In this document: positions 63,001 through 64,000 of the stretch, piece by piece | How positions within the stretch are numbered: position 1 is the stretch's first letter | Layout of the letters: the number at the start of each line of letters is the position of its first letter | Assembly: GCA_003452965.1 (NCBI GenBank) | Contig: DMMW01000002.1 | Coordinates: 79,233 to 143,232, forward strand | DNA from: Elusimicrobiota bacterium | GTDB lineage: Bacteria > Elusimicrobiota > UBA8919 | Direction: 5' to 3' | DNA length: 64,000 nt | Made by a program: the position numbers and the translations under genes | The notes under the pieces: model-generated | What the model saw: the letters and a program-made list of their open reading frames with translations, nothing else | Told to the model about the DNA's origin: nothing | Database searches by the model: none

Positions 63001-64000
63001 TGATACAATTCGGCGCTGAATCTGCATATTACGAACACCAAATAACTCCGAATTGGCTTGGCTGGAAAAAGATAACATTATATTTGGTTGATTTAAATAA
63101 AGATTCAAAACCTGATACGATTACTTGTAATGAAGGAATTATTAATATTGTTGGAATACCATCGTTGACTAATATATCTCAAATAAAAATCTTAGTTCGT
63201 AATGATACGGGGTTACAAATTAACGATGGTGAAATATGGATAAATGAAATTTATCTGGACCAATCTCAGAAACTGAACGGATATGCTCACAGAGAAAATA
63301 TAGACTTCACAGTTCCTGATTGGGCAAGTTTCGGTGGAAAGTATAGATATATCAATCGTGACTTTCAAACGCTTACTACACAAATCTCAAATCAAGATCA
63401 CGAAGAAATTAACGCTTATTTCAGCATGCCACAAATATGGTTGTTAAAACCGTCATTCCTAAGATGGATATCGGCACCCTTGAACACTTCTGTTTCCAAA
63501 GTATATACAGTAACACCTTCAGCATATCAAACAGGAAGTCAAAATTTAGTTTCGGTATTAGACGAAGGTAAGGTAGTAACAGTTTCGGGAAATACTTCAA
63601 CTTCAGTTACAATTCCTTTATTGCCCAGGGCAGGTGCATCATATTCAAAATCAATAACAGATTCCAATAGTTTATATCAACGTGATGATACAAATACGTT
63701 TAGCGGAACAATGGATTATGTAAGTCCGCTTAAGATTTATGTTACTCCGAACGATGTATCTGCTTCATATTCACGAACTGATGCCTTCAGGGGCAAAACA
63801 CAGGAAAAAATGGCAAATTTCAGTGATTTATTGAAAAGAACAACCGATTGGGATTTGCTGACATACACAAACGAATATTCAGGTAGAACAAATTTTACTC
63901 CGTTAGTATGGACAAACAATTGGTTTGGAATAAAGCCGTTTTCTAACCTATCTCTAACACCTAATTATAGATTTGTGGTAATTAGGGAAAAAAAGCGATT
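60099..64000 (+). CDS. sprA: SprA-like type IX secretion outer-membrane translocon protein (3' end outside window)
   Basis: An open frame of 1,300 codons runs to the window edge. A signal peptide (about residues 1-23, ending YVRAEE) precedes a region with SprA-type repeats: GDISLSLPGTEF...AAFGAMARLKYRKA (about 178-210), PGKDYSIDYEKGRIVF and its later echo DQEYFMDYDSGYIEFF, and EIWINEIYLDQSQKLNGYA (about 1047-1065), close to the SprA E-V-W-V-N-E-L-R-L motif. A thrombospondin-type-3-like acidic stretch (DSDNDGILDTEDKNSDG, about 727-743) may bind calcium. SprA is the very large T9SS pore. The nearby PorV-like protein and CTD-bearing protease support this. No clear Shine-Dalgarno. Confidence 0.85.
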   Translation, partial: MKKNYIILMAIIVLFASFTYVRAEESFDIDEWQQIRNEKEKKIFEEEKIRITAPESLQVSSATKTTERSLRSILSEGIEFPYDSKLEVTDFSGLSGISGRKYIGMKYSATKYLHKDENNTNRSLGTGGFELNQQLQVRVKGTIKKKITVNVDYDDTVENKKDISIMYKGDPDELVQEAAFGDISLSLPGTEFVSYNKAAFGAMARLKYRKANLYGVFSRTKGTTVVKRFRGATTFETKEIMDTSYLRRKYYRLNLDPTHLPIKPGSEKIYFDDRIATNNTILTSTITVSRYGRLDSSFTVTAELLSPGKDYSIDYEKGRIVFRKLINQNYIIAVDYEKADGTRVINDISVGSYKMIKDESETLRYELKNYYSIGHSKIVRDDGRGNFIFRVLDLNRTEVLKIGTTDVAYPNFVEVDFEAGIFRFTDGAGNDREPFPESVYVNQQTNSYKIYTEYRYKTKSYNLSQFNIIPQSEKVLMDGKILVRDQEYFMDYDSGYIEFFNTEKITDSTLIEITYEYAPFGGQMDQTVVGIRGEYNPFNNISLGSTLLYNFPAKPLTSPDVRSTPESISVYEFDTKASFTNIPLQPVISGEYAGSERDLNTFGNALVENMEGVKQADTMPTDKDSWKASNNPFSDANAKDAIIWDNIDVKNGDINPNPTIPERERDSTQQVLSINYKLNFNKEASIIYPISRIGVDYTKKLFLDFWMHGDNSGDNISIALGSLNEDSDNDGILDTEDKNSDGILNPGEDIGITFNHPDGQKITIIGANNGKIDTEDFDGEGTLRTNDNIFGSFNMTSFNNPDGSIGFKDETGAVYNNISWSGWKHFIVPLGDVTNWDAIKQIRITVKSPGGNSIDRNIQFSQISLVGNKWEKPLITGIGEMIVTGINNFENSGYTPLYDHFPSIYKDLYNLETIDLDEKKEQALSLKYTLDSGSTATTKSTFRVADYSKHKEITYFLWGDNSKGATFVIQFGAESAYYEHQITPNWLGWKKITLYLVDLNKDSKPDTITCNEGIINIVGIPSLTNISQIKILVRNDTGLQINDGEIWINEIYLDQSQKLNGYAHRENIDFTVPDWASFGGKYRYINRDFQTLTTQISNQDHEEINAYFSMPQIWLLKPSFLRWISAPLNTSVSKVYTVTPSAYQTGSQNLVSVLDEGKVVTVSGNTSTSVTIPLLPRAGASYSKSITDSNSLYQRDDTNTFSGTMDYVSPLKIYVTPNDVSASYSRTDAFRGKTQEKMANFSDLLKRTTDWDLLTYTNEYSGRTNFTPLVWTNNWFGIKPFSNLSLTPNYRFVVIREKKR

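Overview
The window is AT-rich DNA from a Gram-negative (diderm) bacterium. It carries LptF/LptG-type LPS export permeases, several beta-barrel outer-membrane proteins, an SprA-like type IX secretion (T9SS) translocon protein and a metalloprotease with a T9SS-type C-terminal domain. Clear Shine-Dalgarno sequences, a textbook TTGACA-17-TATAAA promoter, many dispersed palindromic repeats in the intergenic gaps and T9SS parts next to PorV/TraF-like barrels argue against a typical Bacteroidetes. They suggest an uncultivated diderm lineage (FCB-like, Elusimicrobiota-like or a related candidate phylum). The phylum is inference; there is no rRNA or ribosomal protein gene here to settle it.

Positions 1-48,800 form one very large, almost entirely plus-strand surface-polysaccharide locus. 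1-8,800: a GmhA-like SIS protein (cut by the window edge) and a nonulosonic (sialic-type) acid set (neuB, neuC, neuA) interleaved with an SDR epimerase, a capsule-type transferase and a methyltransferase. 8,800-25,200: tailoring and assembly genes, including two DUF362 paralogues, an asparagine-synthase-like enzyme without its Cys nucleophile, a FemAB/GNAT-like protein, a sugar formyltransferase-like protein, several GT2/GT4 glycosyltransferases, a Wzy-like polymerase and a PaaK/CapK-like adenylating enzyme. 25,300-35,500: an L-FucNAc set (wbuB-like, fnlB, fnlA, fnlC) plus a WbpV/K-like reductase, a WbpL/WecA-type initiating transferase and a WbpM-type 4,6-dehydratase, resembling Pseudomonas O-antigen loci. 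35,600-45,800: alternating paralogous GT4 genes, an O-antigen ligase/polymerase, a polyprenol-phosphate sugar synthase next to a GT39-like transferase, and a second (WbaP/WcaJ-type) initiating transferase. 45,900-48,800: a GDP-mannose-type supply set (nucleotidyltransferase, cupin isomerase, phosphohexomutase). No Wzx flippase, Wzz or ABC exporter was recognised.

Positions 49,100-51,700 hold metK and ahcY (SAM cycle). Positions 51,900-64,000 hold outer-membrane and T9SS genes: a TraF/FadL-like barrel whose signal peptide is interrupted in frame by repeats, an M6-like protease with a C-terminal sorting-type domain, a PorV-like barrel fused to a CsgG/LpoB-like domain, a minus-strand lptF-lptG pair, a likely structured RNA with its own promoter and terminator, and the first 1,300 codons of sprA.

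The intergenic DNA is unusually rich in short palindromic elements. These include a 125-bp sequence present in two identical copies (one nested in another palindromic element), a GIY-YIG nuclease gene bounded by inverted repeats with two related inverted-repeat elements that lack the gene, a hairpin-plus-GATTACA family, a composite element present in both orientations, and a tandem 49-bp array. Some lie directly at gene ends or inside a reading frame, so they shape the annotated start and stop codons.
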